From assembly GCF_004359215.1 (NCBI RefSeq), contig NC_090614.1, positions 4,134,387 to 4,198,386 of the forward strand: 64,000 bases of DNA, written 5' to 3'. This DNA is from Bremia lactucae (taxonomy: Eukaryota > Oomycota > Peronosporomycetes > Peronosporales > Peronosporaceae). A program made the position numbers and the translations under genes. Below, one piece after another: positions 1 through 10,015 of this stretch; position 1 is the first letter of the stretch; each line of letters opens with the position of its first letter. The notes under the pieces were generated by a model, which was not told where the DNA came from, ran no database searches, and saw only the letters and a list, made by a program, of their open reading frames with translations.

Positions 1-223
1 CCGGCGAATTAACGCGGCGCGTGCGCTTAGTGCGAGGTTGTGTGGGCGTCTTCGCAGACGACCCACCAACGTGGCCCCTTTTAGGTGGCATCTTGGGCGC
101 CGTGTATAGAAACACGTGCGCGAGAGTGATCGAGTGAACTAGCGGCGCGTAAAGCTGCTCGCAGTTCCTCTCTCTACTCTGTCGAATTTAAAAATGTAAA
201 TTCGTTCTTAAAGAGGGGGATGG
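1..223 (+). mobile_element. 3' internal end of a Gypsy-type LTR element (family A)
   Basis: The stretch ends in a purine-rich run (aaagagggggatgg, about 210-223) that directly abuts an LTR starting TGTAACGG. This is the usual arrangement of polypurine tract followed by 3' LTR, so the body of this plus-strand element lies to the left, outside the window. I see no recognisable coding domain in these 223 bases. Confidence 0.6.
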
Positions 224-777
224 TGTAACGGGCTAGAGTTGCCCTAATGTTACACAGTCCCCATTAAGTACATTTGGTACTTAAGGGGATGGTCAATTAC
301 TAAATAATAGTAATTAGACCCAACACTCGGGTGTGGTGCACATTTGTGACCAACCCTTGTGGATGTGATGCACATGGGTGCATTCACATTAGGAGGGATG
401 ACGCCCAGCGTCATCCATGATGACGGCTAGCGTCATCAGTTACGCGAGGTATCTATAAAGATACGCTCGTAATACATATTAAATGATATCTATAGAGATA
501 ACATTTTAATTGGTAAAAATAGGTATTTGTATTTAATTCTATTAAATATAAATCAGTCTGAAAATTACTACCTACTTGGGAAGTGCGCACGAGGAGACGG
601 ATTACCGCTCCCGTGACGTCACTTCACCAGAGTTCTTAGTGTGTTGGGTGAGGTCGCTTGCGCGTTCACCACAACTTCCTCACTGCACGCAAGAGAAGCA
701 GGTGCAAACCGCTTCCTCGCTGTGCTAGGGTGTGTGCTTAAGTAGAGCGTGGCCGCATTACGACGTGCCCGCCTACA
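224..777 (+). repeat. LTR, family A (3' LTR)
   Basis: The unit begins TGTAACGGG and ends CCGCCTACA, so the TG...CA ends are present. A full copy in reverse orientation lies at 32132-32662, and the last ~170 bp recur at 21025-21197. The conserved 3' part carries short self-complementary segments and a run ending gcattacgacgtgcccgcc. It sits directly against Gypsy C sequence at 778, suggesting that the family A element inserted into, or recombined with, Gypsy C. Ends were judged by eye. Confidence 0.75.
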
Positions 778-871
778 CTGTCTTGGAGTGGAGACAAACG
801 CCTCTTAGAGGCCGGGACATTCACGTCCCCGGGTTTTCCAGTCTGTATTGGTTCTATACAAGACATGGTGT

Positions 872-1801
872 CTAATTTGACATCCGACAAGGAGTTAGGT
901 AACTCAACTTCCTTATCCAGCGAACGTTTACGTGTCGCTTCACGTGCATCAGGAGGGTTTGACCCAAACGCCCTGGCGAACTGCCAATAGTGTCACTGTT
1001 GACACTCAGTATGGTTCCACCTCGGCCGACCACACTCGGTGGACTTAGATGTGCCACTCCACGTATTTCAAGGATATTGCACCCATTAGGTTCTGGCGAA
1101 CCGCCAACAGTGTCACTACTGACACTCAGTATGATGCCACCTCGGCCGACCATACTCGGTGGACTTAGACGTGCCACTCCACGTATCTCAGGGATATTGC
1201 ACCCTTGATGATTCGGCCTTAGGGCAACAACGCTTTCAGCATTTAATGAATCGCTATTATAACGAGTGTCACTCGACGGAGTACGTGCCGTTCCACTTAC
1301 TTCTGCTGAGTCGGGCTCAGAATTAATGTTTTTAACATTAGAGTTTATTAACTCAGACATGCCAATGTCTAAAACACTGACAGACTCATTCAATGATCCG
1401 CGCCAATAGCGCTTTTGTAGCCTAGCAAAGGTGGGCTCATGACTCTCAAAAACTTTGCTAGGAACATTGCGCGTGGCGCCTAAGGCCTTAGACCTCCAAT
1501 CGATCCATGACTCATGGTGTTCTAACCAGTCCATACCAAGGATGAGATCATATCTCGAATCCAAATCAAGGACGAGACAGCATCCCATACTGTCAAAGTC
1601 CAGAAATATTATACCTAAGTTCAATGGAAATTTGGGAACAGTGACATGAGTCCCAGTCCCAGTCGCTAAGTGTACAGTGATTGTATCACCTTCATGCGCT
1701 TTAAGCGCCTCAACGTATTGTTGGCATCCTTGAAGGGAAAGGCGTCGACCATATTTGCAAGACGCTCCTGAGTCAATTTTAAATTGACCATGGCTTATCA
1801 A
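872..1801 (-). pseudogene. Gypsy C protease region (retropepsin-like), fragment
   Basis: An open frame of about 310 codons contains a retroviral-type aspartic-protease core. A DSGAS motif lies about 10 residues in, then a hydrophobic stretch, then the ILGMDWL motif characteristic of Ty3/Gypsy proteases around residues 88-94. The C-terminal third consists of two 40-residue repeats encoded by the 120-bp tandem duplication at 975-1214. The frame has no ATG at its start and is part of a longer gag-pol reading frame. Copy 2 of the same region carries a 4-bp insertion that breaks the frame; this copy is open there. It is transposon material, not a host gene. Confidence 0.8.
975..1214 (-). repeat. 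Two 120-bp direct repeats inside Gypsy C
   Basis: Two adjacent units of exactly 120 bp (975-1094 and 1095-1214) differ at only a few positions. They are in frame with the protease-region reading frame and add one 40-residue unit. The same duplication is present in copy 2 at 22344-22583, so it predates the split of the two copies. Confidence 0.9.
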
Positions 1802-1954
1802 AGCTCTTTACAGTCGCTTAAGCGACTAGCAAGCCAGGCTTGTACTCTCGCCCCGCGCCATTAAGCACCGAGCTAATTGGGGCTAGGTTCTGTATATTCT
1901 CGCCTCCTAGAGGTTCAACAGAGCCTAGGTCTTCCCCAGTAGGGCGCCCCGCAC

Positions 1955-2837
1955 CTACTGGGTATCGACGTTTTCCCGCACCGTACCAGATCTCTGGTAT
2001 AGGTCGTAACTGGAGCTCTTTCGAGCTTTACGCGAATTTCGAAGAGGGCAGGCAGGGCGTAAATATTTCGTGCTTCCGCACATATAACATTTACGGATGG
2101 TCTTATGCTGTTCCACAGCTTGAAGGAACCTCTTCTCCTTCCTCAACGAGGCTTAAATTCATAGGTTCCGCTCTATTAGACGGGACCCATGTGCTCGAAG
2201 AGCTTGTTCGAAGACAGGCGTGCTAACACGAGCAGACTTAAAGTCAAACTCGGCGCGTAGCGCAATGGCAACTGCCTCTTCGAACGTAGCCGGATGAGAT
2301 CAGAACAATTCCTTCCGGGCAACGCCCTCATTGAGACCCCCCATAAAGATGGTCACTACAATTGCTTCTTGCACCGGGTCTTGATGCATAGATGCAATAT
2401 GAGTTCTCAAATCCTGGACAAAGTCCTCTAGGGTTCTTTTACCCTGTCGAGTCGCTAGGAGCCGTGCTCGCATGCGAAAAGCCTGATCAGGCGGTGCAAA
2501 CATGCTCGTCATTTGCTGTTTCAGCGAATCCCATGAGGGAAAAGCGTCGTTTATGGACGTGCTGCACGATAGTGCTCACTTCATGGCTCTACTCCAAATT
2601 TGGAAATGGCCATAGCCACCTTTTGCCGTTCTGTAAAGAACAAGGCGGAATCAGTGGACATTTCCATCTGCCTAATCCAAAAAGGAGATGTTCTCTCTCT
2701 TTTCCCTCAAATGTTTTTACATTTACAGTTAGAGATCGAGCCCTTGGCTCTGAGCCAGGTGCAGAGATGTACCGGGTTGGCATAGATGCCGCTAAATGGT
2801 CCTGTACCTGACCGATCAGGGAGGCTTCGTACCGCAT
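1955..2837 (-). pseudogene. Gypsy C gag remnant with zinc knuckle
   Basis: On the minus strand, 2512-2300 encodes a segment like the retrotransposon gag domain: a basic, leucine-rich helix followed by FVQDLRTHIASM and IFMGGLNEGVAR. At 2146-1955 follows a CCHC zinc knuckle in which the histidine is replaced by tyrosine (C-x2-C-x4-Y-x4-C). Copy 2 still has histidine there. Stops and frame changes separate the pieces, and the frame is open again only in the protease region. Non-functional gag. Confidence 0.75.
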
Positions 2838-3009
2838 GAAGGCTTCAAGCCTTGCATGCAGGACCTCTGGTCCCTATGAGATAATAAATTACATGTGCTC
2901 AAGCCCAAATAAGGTTTTGAGCTTGTCACAAGCGGCGCGCGCTTCTGACAATTCTGAAACCTCTTCATTTTCGTGGGAAATTAGTCTTTTAAAGACTCAG
3001 GCGTAGATT

Positions 3010-3028
3010 GACTACGAATGCTACCAGG
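3010..3028 (-). other. Primer-binding site of Gypsy C copy 1
   Basis: Immediately inside the minus-strand 5' LTR the sequence reads CCTGGTAGCATTCG on the minus strand. A site starting TGG two bases from the LTR end is typical for tRNA priming. The same first ten bases (CCTGGTAGCA) follow the LTRs at 16316 and 45908. Confidence 0.6.
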
Positions 3029-3512
3029 TGTAGCGGAGCTACCTCGCTCCTAAGGTCAGAGGAAGACTTTCCGACTCAGAGAGTCACTTAGTTCTATTGA
3101 ACTAATGGGTTTAACAACTCAGGAAGCCGTACAAGCTATAAAATTTTAACGAATCCTAGTTCAAGGGATTCAGGGGCTCGTAGAACCAAGTGGCAATTAG
3201 TGCCGAAGAGGATATACCTTAGAAAGGCTTCTATCTCTAAGAGATCAATGCGCAAGCCTTAGGAAGGCACTTAACGCTTTAAGATCAAAAGAGGAACTGA
3301 ACTTTATTTAATTATTTAAATTTAAAAACCTTACCCTAGCTAATTGAAATAGATTTTGGCCGCCAGATATATATCTGGCGGCGACCACATTTATTACCCA
3401 TAATAAATGGGATTAAAGTAACTAACTATTTAAAAATTAGATTAAAGGGTATTTAATCATAAAGTAAATGTACCACAACAACGGTTCTCCAACCGATGTG
3501 TGTCCCATTACA
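3029..3512 (-). repeat. LTR, family C (5' LTR of copy 1)
   Basis: On the minus strand it starts TGTAATGGG and ends CCGCTACA, 484 bp. It contains a perfect 24-bp palindrome at 3359-3382 (gccgccagatat and its mirror). A second, damaged copy is at 23587-23976, and a partial copy in opposite orientation directly abuts it at 3513-3730. Confidence 0.8.
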
Positions 3513-3730
3513 GCCTTCCTAAGGCTTGTGCATTGATCTAAGGTATATCCTCTTGGGCACTAGTTGTCACTTGGTTCTACGAACCCCTGAATCCCTTAAA
3601 TATGATTCCTTAAGCTTTCATAGCGTGTACGACTCCCTGAGTTGTTAAACCCATAAATTTAATAGAACTAAGTGACTCTCTGAGTCTGGAAGTCTTCCTC
3701 TGACTTTAGGAGCGAGGTAGCTCCGCTACA
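3513..3730 (+). repeat. Partial LTR, family C, opposite orientation
   Basis: The 218 bp match the downstream half of the family C LTR (from GCCTTCCTAAGG to CCGCTACA) in plus orientation, whereas the neighbouring 3029-3512 LTR is in minus orientation. The two LTRs therefore form an inverted repeat with arms of about 215 bp. The simplest reading is that Gypsy C copy 1 inserted into an older family C LTR. Confidence 0.75.
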
Positions 3731-3872
3731 CGCTTCATTCCGTAATTGCTTGTCTTAATTTGCGGTACTACAGCTTATTTTTTTGCAAATAGAACACTAC
3801 CTCCACGATTACTGATCTAATAGTGTATATGTATTAGAATGCCTTCCTTGTTATTGTAAGCAATTCGTTGTA

Positions 3873-3931
3873 ATATCTCATAGCTTAGCTTGTTAAGCAA
3901 TGGATGCTTAACAAGCTAAGCTATGAGATAT
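3873..3931. repeat. Perfect 27-bp inverted repeat with 5-nt loop
   Basis: Bases 3873-3899 are the exact reverse complement of 3905-3931, separated by atgga. A transcript from either strand would fold into an uninterrupted 27-bp hairpin. No coding sequence surrounds it. It lies between transposon debris and the zinc-finger gene, 188 bp beyond that gene's stop codon. Function unknown. Confidence 0.9.
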
Positions 3932-4118
3932 CACTTCCATTACAAGTAGTACAATAGCTAAAGCAACAAAATACAAATGTTCGGCACAAAATCCTGTAGC
4001 ACTAAGATAATCAAGTTAAGAAAAGAGAAATTCGACAGCTCGATCCGAATTTCAAAAAAGCGTCATTATTTCGAGGTGTTTACGACATAAATTCTTAATA
4101 CTCACTGGATCTAATGGT

Positions 4119-4928
4119 TTAAACTATCATGGACGATTGCTGCGTGTTGCGTAGAGCCTCCAGTAAACTCGGAAGACGAGGAGAGCCTGTTGGTATTGTT
4201 AAGCTGATAGGGGACACGACAGTAGGCACTGAGAGTTCAAAGTGGTTTAAAAAGTGTTTGTCCGTTGCCAGCGGCGTAATCGCCAAATTCAGGTGCGCCA
4301 CACAAAGGCTCTTTGACTTGCGGCTTCGGGTGCAGCCCTTGACTTCGCACCGCTGGCCACCGCCATGCGCCCAGCAAAAGTCGCTACGGCTCTGGGCGCC
4401 TTTGGTGCAGTCAAAGTGCTGGCAGCGCCGCCCGCCGCCGTGGCCGCGGCACAGCCCTCGACTTACTGAGATCTTTTCGCAATGTACGACGCGGCAGCGC
4501 TTGCTGTAGTTTGGCGTATTAGCACTCCGACGACGGCGTTTGAATACCGTACCGTTCGAGTCGCTAGCATGCTGTTGCGTGTATGGGTAGACACAAGTAC
4601 CATTGCTAGTAGAATTGTCCGAGTTATACCGCGGCGATTGCGGCAAATAGGCAGCCAATGGCGTTTGATACCTGGCGTTTTGCTGGTACGGCTGTGCCGA
4701 GAGTGTAGGGATGGCAAACGCCCCCATATTGGGCTCACACGCGTACTGAAGCGGCTGTAGCGGCGTCGCATTAGGAGGCATGAGGCGTTTTAATGTTTTC
4801 ACTAGGTTATGGTTCCGCGGAAGTTTAATCGACGACGTATGGACCGTGCCAAGGTCCATAGAAATGGAGATCGTCTCCGTCGTGGGGACTAACGGAGGGC
4901 TGTCGCGTGGCTCGATTCTTCCCGTCAT
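4119..4928 (-). CDS. WRKY19-type zinc-finger protein
   Basis: The 269-residue protein carries three tandem short zinc-finger units with the pattern C-x4-C-x9/10-C-x2-H, at C145/C150/C160/H163, C169/C174/C185/H188 and C194/C199/C209/H212. The first two are joined by the HGGGxxC linker that marks the repeats of the plant WRKY19-like zinc-finger family, which is common in oomycetes. A basic cluster KRRRR at 130-134 could be a nuclear localisation signal. The N-terminal half is low in recognisable structure and rich in Ser, Thr, Pro and Asn. No WRKY DNA-binding domain is present, so the name refers only to these fingers. The ATG at 4926-4928 opens the frame and no intron is needed. A role in nucleic-acid or protein binding in the nucleus is inferred. 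The gene stands alone, with 3.5 kb of non-coding sequence upstream. Confidence 0.8.
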   Translation of the reverse strand: MTGRIEPRDSPPLVPTTETISISMDLGTVHTSSIKLPRNHNLVKTLKRLMPPNATPLQPLQYACEPNMGAFAIPTLSAQPYQQNARYQTPLAAYLPQSPRYNSDNSTSNGTCVYPYTQQHASDSNGTVFKRRRRSANTPNYSKRCRVVHCEKISVSRGLCRGHGGGRRCQHFDCTKGAQSRSDFCWAHGGGQRCEVKGCTRSRKSKSLCVAHLNLAITPLATDKHFLNHFELSVPTVVSPISLTIPTGSPRLPSLLEALRNTQQSSMIV

Positions 4929-7900
4929 GACAATTCAAGTTCGCGCTTTGGAGCGTGGATTGCAAAATGATCATGGCTTCGAGTCGGATAGACTTTGAGA
5001 CGAGGGCTATCGAGCTCCTGAGCTGTTTGTCAATGTAGGTTCGCACGCCCCTATCAGAATAAGTTTCGTCTTTTTAAGGCGATAAGCGGGGCGTATTCTG
5101 GTCTTTTTATTCACAAATCCATACATTTTAGAATAATTAGTAACTCGAAACCCGCTCGTAATCAGAGTCTGTTGAAAAATTAATCCGCGCATCCTCGTCG
5201 CAGCTGCAATTGCGTGAACTTGTTAAACGCGCCACAAGAATATTGAAGAGGAGGGTCCAGATGGTTGAATTGATGTATAAGCATCATCGAATGCGTCATT
5301 TTACTTACATGATAGGAAACTTTTGTCGCAATAATTGGCTGGCCACCGATGATGCCGGCACAATCTTGATTTTGAAAGTATTGATCTATGAGTGAAGCTG
5401 TCCAAAAGCTTTCATGCGCAATTACCATATTACGTAAGAAATAGACAGATACATGTATCAAACTGATCAGCAAATTTTACATTGGCAGCAAAAACGCAGA
5501 CTTGTTAAGTTCGTTCTAACAACGCATCTTAGTCGGGAAGCCGGAAGGTTTGGCATGCCTGCGGTAGGCGAGCTGATCTTATCGTTAGCTGCGAACCTTT
5601 GCGACAGTGACCGCCACTTTTCGCTGCCTCCTGAGAATTATTTGGGTGAGCGGAATGTCAAGTCGGCATATGTATAGCCTCCTATTCGCCGAGTCTGGCT
5701 TTAAAGTAACTGGCACCACGGAACCGCATTTGCCAGCTGCTGGCCGAATTTGAGGGTCCATAGAAGTTTATTAAAAATGATAGCGTTGGCTTGATGCCGA
5801 CGACTTCCAAACACAAGCTTTTTACATTCAAGTCTTTGGGTGGTACAGTCATTATAAAGATTACGTATTAATTATCGGGGCTTTATCGACGTAAGAGTTA
5901 CGAGTCACTAGGTCCAATGATATTTTGCTAATGCTTTTAAGTCAATACGTGCATTAGTAGCGAAATAAATCTTGCTTGTTTTAGAAATGGTCACTTATCT
6001 GGTCTCGGCTGAGAGCGCATTTTTAGTTCAGACTTTGTTTCCTGCAATGAGGCAAGATTTTTGATTGTAGACCTTCAATTAATTTAACAAGAACCGGCAG
6101 TAATGCAGATCGTTGAAGAGAAATAGTCAGCTTGTTTGTGGCCTACGAAACAGAAGTACTGACTTGCCCCGATACTGATACAAAGCTCATTCTTACGGAG
6201 CACTTGCAGCCGCTTCTTGTCGGTACTTTCTTGACGAAATTAAATACAAGAATGCTGTATGATATTGTAATTTTTTATACTCAGATGATGAAAAGACAAC
6301 TTTAGACTTTTTCCATTCAATTTTGATCACATTTATTGTGAGAACATATGCTCAAAAAAGTTAGGAGCTGCCTTTTCTTTTGATTTTGGACTAAAAATGG
6401 TATTTAGTACACTCAATGATTAAAAAATATCGCTTAAACATTCTGGATGTCCATTTGGTACAGCGCTTCAATGTGATAATTCATGCTATTATTTCGCGTG
6501 AAATCTCACAGCCTTGTTGTGAGTCATTTTATCTTATAAAAGGTTTCATGAAGGTTCTTTCTCGAAAGCGTGTATAGCGTCATTTGTAATCTGGTTGAAA
6601 TGCAATCAATAATTGCAAAAACGAAAATTTGCTACACACAGTAGCGACCTATTGTTTTCACCACCATGTTGTGAGTACAACACGAATGCATCGCCTCTTA
6701 AAGAGTATCACCGTCACTAGAGGTAATACTTTTGAATTCGACATACGCTTGCATTGATGGATGGTACGGATTATTTAACAGATTGACCATTGCATGACCG
6801 TATTGCTTTTATTCGTGACAAATGGTAGTGCTGACTTCCTTGCTAGATGAAAGTATTGCCTTCATATCCTTCGATAATTCAAAAGTTATACTGTCCAAAT
6901 GAAATCTAGAGCGAGAGCCGCGATACGATTTCGACAAACGGCTTCACCAATTCGGATCTGTTTACATATGGGGAGCCTATATTGTTTCCTCAATGAACCC
7001 CGTCACATCATATGCAGCAAGCGTTAATAATTGCATTTTTTAGAAGTTTGTAATTAAGGGACAAAGACAATGAGGAAGGAGGATCAAACGCTCGCAACGT
7101 TTAACATGGAAATTGGATCTAATGCTATAATCGCCGATCTTGTCCTCGAGCGATAGAATTCGTTTGACTGCACGAGTCGAGGATGGCTGCTTGATGATTT
7201 AATGTATAGCAATATTAGTAAAGCGCTAACGCTTTAGGAGCAGCCATTTGCAGTTCCTGCGTGCGTGCTTTTACTGACTGTATCGAGGATAATGTAGTGA
7301 AGCCACTGGTCACACCCAACTGGGACCAATATTATACTAGTGGCAGAGTCTCGACAATATAAAATCATCAAACACGAGGATGGCCAAATCCTTAACGATC
7401 CTCTTTTTTGAGGTGCCGACAGTATTCGACAGCGGCTGCCGCGGAATTGTTTGTTGCGGCATTTGCCATTTTTCGACGCTTAAGTGCTACTGCGACGCAT
7501 TACGTAAAGCTTTGTTTCTTGCTTAATTTTCTACGTGACTGCACGACTAACGAGTGCGTTACGCAGCAGAGCGTGTACTTTATCGTATGCAATTCGCATT
7601 AGCGTCCGCCGTGCACGAGCATTAGATGTCGAGTCCCTACAAGTTGTGGAATTGACTGTTCCTAAGTCATGTCAGCGATTCGAACTATGCTGTCGATCAA
7701 AGGACTCTCTTGACTAAATTAGATTTAAAATTGCGGTACGCACTCGACTAGGCGCTAAAATTGGATAAAGAAGAAGCGGAGGTCACCTGGACGACTGTCA
7801 ACGCTGCATTTTTTTACAGCAACGGACAGATTGTCGTGCTCGCTTCGTACACTGTAGAGATATTTATTGTTACACTTCGTCGATGTGAACGAATACGGCA

Positions 7901-8443
7901 CGTCTTCGTACAGAATGGTCGTACAGATGCTGATGTTTTGAATGATGAAGATCTTGGTGAACGGGAATGCGGACAATTAGTTTTCTGTGCGACTTTTCCC
8001 TTCATTGTGTTATGCAAAAGGTTGTTATCGAAGCTTGTAAGGACAATGATTACCTAAATTGTACTCATCGGTGCTTCTGATGAGGCTTTGTTGCTTCATT
8101 CGTCTTGTAGGGGCTTATCCGGACAACAGGATTTGCACGAGGTAATAAACTTTCTTTAAAGTAAACGCTAAAAATTATTGTATCTATCTGTATACATGTA
8201 TAGAGCTCAAATAGTTTCCTTTATAAAAGCAGTATGCCCCATTATAATTGACTAGAAAGGTCCTCCGGGATAGTAATAAAGATGCTTCTATTATCTAAAT
8301 TATTGTTCTACCGTTGTTACCGGTACTAGTTCTGGATTTTGGAACGAAATCGAAAGATCCTGTGACGCTCATTCGTTGAAAAGGCGACATATACCGCCTT
8401 TTCGTAAGGCATAGTATTCAATTCACCACGTACGAGAACTGCC
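4929..8443. other. 3.5-kb intergenic region, no gene recognised
   Basis: Only short open frames (under 100 codons) occur, with no motif, signal or codon pattern I can recognise. The longest, 7761-8057 (+), overlaps an opposite-strand frame of similar length, which is typical of chance. The region is AT-rich in 5.8-7.4 kb. I saw no LTR ends, target duplications or tRNA cloverleafs. Very old transposon relics cannot be excluded. Confidence 0.5.
8367..8382 (+). promoter_or_regulatory. Oomycete-type initiator (Inr) of the UGDH gene
   Basis: The sequence GCTCATTCGTTGAAAA fits the oomycete core promoter consensus, an initiator around TCAYTYY, and lies about 65-75 bp upstream of the ATG at 8444. 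Such elements usually sit 50-100 bp before the start codon. Assigned by eye. Confidence 0.5.
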
Positions 8444-9871
8444 ATGTCCGAGTTTAAAATGACCATTTGCTGCATGGGCGCCGGGTACGTCGGCGGACCC
8501 ACGATGGCCGTGATCGCCTACAATTGCCCAGATATCAAGGTCGTAGTTGTGGACGTGAGTGAGATGCAAATCGCCAAGTGGAATACTCCAGACGACATTC
8601 CCATCTATGAGCCTAAATTGAAAGATTTAGTGGACGCCCGTCGCAATAAGAATCTCTTTTTTTCCACGGACATTGACAAGTACATCAATGAAGCCGATAT
8701 TATCTTTGTTTGCGTAAACACACCAACGAAAACCGGCGGCATTGGTGCCGGGAGTGCTGCGGACACGAAAAATTGCGAAGCTTGTGCCCGAAAGATCGCC
8801 GATGTAGCGATTACCGGTAAAGTGGTCGTGGAAAAATCGACTGTACCGGTACGTACTTCGGAAAGTATCAAAGCGGTATTGCAAGCGAATTCCAAGGGAC
8901 TACATTTTGAAGTGCTCTCAAATCCCGAGTTTCTGGCGGAAGGCACTGCAATTGATGACTTGCAGCAGCCTAGTCGTATTTTGATTGGCGGTGCTGAGAC
9001 GCTGGAAGGGCATGCGGCAGTTGAAAAACTTGTGAGCATTTATGCGCATTGGGTTCCACGAGAGCGCATCATTTCGACCAATGTCTGGTCTTCCGAGCTG
9101 TCGAAACTCGTGGCCAATGCGCTCTTAGCGCAGCGTATTTCCAGCATCAATTCCATCTCGGCCGTATGTGAAGCTACGGGGGCCAATGTCCACGAAGTCG
9201 CCCGTGCCGTTGGTGCCGATGATCGTATTGGCAGCAAATTTCTCAACGCTTCGGTTGGTTTTGGTGGCTCGTGTTTCCAGAAAGATATCTTGAATTTGGT
9301 ATACTTGGCCGAGAGCTTTCACCTCCCAGAAGTTGCCGAGTATTGGCGTCAAGTCGTGCATATTAACGAGTACCAAAAAATGCGATTTGCGACGACAATG
9401 GTCCGTCGGATGTTTAATACCGTCACAAATAAGAAAATTTGCATTTTTGGGTTTGCATTTAAGAAAGATACGGGCGATGTGCGCGAGACGCCTGCGGCGA
9501 CGATCATCAAGTGTTTGCTCGAAGAAAAGGCTCATGTGGCCGTGTACGACCCACAAGTGAAGATTGACGACTTGATGCATGAACTAGAGTACCAGGGGGT
9601 AAACAAGACGACGTTTCCCAACGTAGACACGTTACTGACCGTGTACTCGGACCCGTACGAAGCTGCCAAGGACTCGCACGCGGTTGCTGCGCTAACAGAG
9701 TGGGACGAGTTTCAAACGCTTGACTATGGTAGGATTTACAACCACATGGTGAAACCCGCGTTTTTCTTTGACGGTCGCAACATTTTACCACACGAGGAAA
9801 TTTCCAACTTGGGCGCAAAAGTTTATGTGATTGGCCACGCTGAAGTCATCTCGGGCAATCTGGCCTTTTAG
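8444..9871 (+). CDS. UGDH: UDP-glucose 6-dehydrogenase
   Basis: This enzyme oxidises UDP-glucose to UDP-glucuronate with two NAD+, in the cytosol, feeding synthesis of acidic wall and matrix polysaccharides. The 475-residue protein has the full family layout. An N-terminal Rossmann NAD site (GAGYVGG, 12-18) is followed by VNTPT (91-95), KSTVP (131-135) and NPEFLAEG (160-167) with its catalytic glutamate. Then come the central-domain lysine in [11 protein letters not shown] (K221), the catalytic cysteine in [10 protein letters not shown] (C277) and a C-terminal UDP-binding Rossmann domain ([15 protein letters not shown], about 336-350). Length matches eukaryotic UGDH (about 460-495). All catalytic residues are intact and no intron is needed. 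The ATG lies about 70 bp after an Inr-like element. Confidence 0.97.
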   Translation: MSEFKMTICCMGAGYVGGPTMAVIAYNCPDIKVVVVDVSEMQIAKWNTPDDIPIYEPKLKDLVDARRNKNLFFSTDIDKYINEADIIFVCVNTPTKTGGIGAGSAADTKNCEACARKIADVAITGKVVVEKSTVPVRTSESIKAVLQANSKGLHFEVLSNPEFLAEGTAIDDLQQPSRILIGGAETLEGHAAVEKLVSIYAHWVPRERIISTNVWSSELSKLVANALLAQRISSINSISAVCEATGANVHEVARAVGADDRIGSKFLNASVGFGGSCFQKDILNLVYLAESFHLPEVAEYWRQVVHINEYQKMRFATTMVRRMFNTVTNKKICIFGFAFKKDTGDVRETPAATIIKCLLEEKAHVAVYDPQVKIDDLMHELEYQGVNKTTFPNVDTLLTVYSDPYEAAKDSHAVAALTEWDEFQTLDYGRIYNHMVKPAFFFDGRNILPHEEISNLGAKVYVIGHAEVISGNLAF

Positions 9872-10015
9872 ATGAAGCAATAATTGTACTCACACTTTTT
9901 TCTCACTTTAAACATCGAACGACTACTTCCTAATAGTAATAGTTGGGGTTGGTATTCTTTCACAGAGGTTTCGCGATTTTCGTACCGATATAAAATTCCG
10001 TTCAATTCGTAACAT

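Larger units (their letters stand above)
778..3512 (-). mobile_element. Gypsy element, family C copy 1, truncated (5' LTR-gag-protease)
   Basis: Read on the minus strand this piece runs 5' LTR (3512-3029), primer-binding site, gag with zinc knuckle, then the aspartic-protease region, and stops at 778 against the family A LTR. Reverse transcriptase, integrase and the 3' LTR are missing. The part from 778 to about 2210 is nearly identical to 22144-23570 (copy 2), with only scattered substitutions, so the two copies are close relatives. Confidence 0.85.

Noticed and set aside
7761..8057. 98-codon frame just upstream of UGDH
   Set aside because: Overlapped by an opposite-strand frame of similar size, no motif, no Inr, and the composition looks random.
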